This document shows, in pieces, positions 63,210 through 64,000 of a stretch of DNA of 64,000 nucleotides. The notes beneath the pieces are model-generated. The model saw nothing but the letters and a program-made list of their open reading frames with translations. It was not told where the DNA came from and made no database searches. A program made the position numbers and the translations under genes. How positions within the stretch are numbered: the first letter of the stretch is position 1; each line of letters opens with the position of its first letter. The stretch is taken from the NCBI RefSeq assembly GCF_006517395.1, contig NZ_VDCY01000014.1, positions 1-64,000 on the forward strand, read 5' to 3'. The DNA is from Terrilactibacillus laevilacticus (GTDB lineage: Bacteria; Bacillota; Bacilli; Bacillales; Sporolactobacillaceae).

Positions 63210-63481
63210 GTGCGTGTTCAAAAAGGTGACAAACAAAAAGGGTTATTAGCTAAGTACGCTGACATCCTGCCAGAACGCCAGTACTAGTCCGTCCTGGGCG
63301 TCGGAGGCAAAGAGCGGCGCTGTTTTGAGGACCGGCATTCCATAAGATGTGGTATCTTCACGTCAGCCACAGGATGTGAGCAATTTTAGCTAGAGATCCT
63401 CTTATATACACTACATGAGGACCGGAAAACAAGAGGGCGCCGAGATTCGAACGATCATTTGGTGACTTTTTGAACAACCTC
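63210..63481 (+). mobile_element. MITE-like family B, copy 4
   Basis: 272 bp with ends GTGCGTGTTCAAAAAGGTGAC and GTGACTTTTTGAACAACCTC and a perfect TTTAA duplication (63205-63209, 63482-63486). Internal hairpin CTGAC-ATCCT-GCCAG is slightly degenerate. It lies about 135 bp upstream of the ctsR -35. Confidence 0.92.
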
Positions 63482-63537
63482 TTTAAGGAAAATGTGATGG
63501 ATATGTATATTTAAAAGCATATGTTTGACCAAGCAAT

Positions 63538-63657
63538 GACTTTCCGTTTTATTGAGCGACTTTCCGTTTTATTGAGCGACTTTCCGTTTTATTGAGCGAC
63601 TTTCCGTTTTATTGAGCGACTTTCCGTTTTATTGAGCGACTTTCCGTTTTATTGAGC
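63538..63657. repeat. Six-unit 20-bp perfect tandem repeat
   Basis: GACTTTCCGTTTTATTGAGC is repeated six times without change, with a further GAC leading into the palindrome. A degenerate CGACTTTCC also occurs near 63886. No gene overlaps it. Confidence 0.97.
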
Positions 63658-63696
63658 GACTCGATTCTCGTGTACGTTGTACACGAGAATCGAGTC
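63658..63696. other. Perfect 18-bp palindrome next to the tandem array
   Basis: GACTCGATTCTCGTGTAC, a 3-nt GTT loop, then its exact complement. No T-run follows on either strand, so it is not a standard terminator. It directly abuts the tandem repeat. Confidence 0.95.
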
Positions 63697-64000
63697 TAGA
63701 ACTTACTCCATATGTAGTTTACAAATTTTTTATTAAAAAAATTATTTTTATCTCACCATTTCTACCTCATTCTTACGATTTCTAATATATAGGGCTTAAT
63801 GTGTACGCTCCAGATATGTCTATGTTTACCTTCTAAATTGAATTTTAAACTCATGTTAATTGCACAACCCCGAAGTGGTATTACACGACTTTCCAGTAAT
63901 TGCACAACTTCAATAAACGATCAACTGATGGCCTTTGGATCCTTTGCTTAGAAAGATTTCCATTTTTCATCGTCTATTTGAACTGATCTCAAAAAAATAC
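63697..64000. other. Intergenic end of window, no gene seen
   Basis: AT-rich DNA with no open frame of note. It contains two ATTGCACAAC motifs (about 63858 and 63896) separated by CGACTTTCCAGT, related to the tandem unit. Nothing else is recognisable. Confidence 0.6.

Noticed and set aside
63538-63696. Possible CRISPR array
   Set aside because: The 20-bp units are directly joined with no spacers, and no cas gene is near.

Overview
The window is a chromosomal segment of a low-GC, endospore-forming Firmicute of the Bacillaceae type. Sporulation genes (gerD, cwlD, pdaB, sigH, disA), CtsR/McsA/McsB/ClpC and the gene order all match the Bacillus subtilis 'ctsR to pdaB' region, here read on the minus strand. 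The genus cannot be fixed from this window. Nearly every gene is on the minus strand; pdaB is the only clear exception.

Layout by coordinate: (1) 1-720, the 5' end of a 16S rRNA gene, its leader with a striking array of small hairpins, and three tandem rrn promoters. (2) 721-4836, sporulation and germination genes pdaB, gerD, salA, cwlD and ybaK. kbaA, which lies between gerD and pdaB in B. subtilis, is absent. (3) 5013-8309, an accessory block: a DUF2243-CtaG membrane pair, and a complete IS1595-type element with terminal inverted repeats, an 8-bp target duplication and a GNAT acetyltransferase passenger gene, inserted in the T-tract of the rpsI terminator. (4) 8356-27998, rpsI-rplM-truA-ecfTA2A1, then the alpha, spc and S10 ribosomal protein clusters with secY, adk, map, infA and rpoA. 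(5) 28208-36640, the str cluster (tuf, fusA, rpsG, rpsL, an L7Ae-like gene) and rpoC. (6) 36784-46403, rpoB, rsmC-like, rplL-rplJ with an L10 leader, rplA-rplK with two putative L1-binding sites, nusG, secE, rpmG and sigH. (7) 46409-53984, rae1, rlmB, mrnC, cysS, cysE (cysteine T-box), gltX, ispF and ispD. (8) 54471-63073, yacL, disA, radA, and the clpC-mcsB-mcsA-ctsR heat-shock operon with a CtsR operator. (9) 63074-64000, repeat-rich intergenic DNA.

The genes form the core of gene expression: transcription (rpoA/B/C, nusG, sigH), translation (about thirty ribosomal proteins, EF-Tu, EF-G, IF-1, CysRS, GluRS), rRNA and tRNA modification (truA, rlmB, rsmC-like, mrnC, rae1), protein secretion (secY, secE), proteolysis (clpC and regulators) and DNA integrity (radA, disA).

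The most unusual content lies between genes. One repeat is a roughly 280-bp MITE-like family (four copies) with related inverted ends and 5-bp target duplications; one copy has rewritten the C-terminus of IspF and another lies between the cysteine T-box and cysE. A hairpin module inside this element is almost identical to the hairpins arrayed in the 16S leader. A second, roughly 100-bp repeat (four copies) always abuts a Rho-independent terminator. A structured element fills the secE-nusG gap, with a fragment near cysS. A 20-bp tandem array ends in a perfect palindrome.
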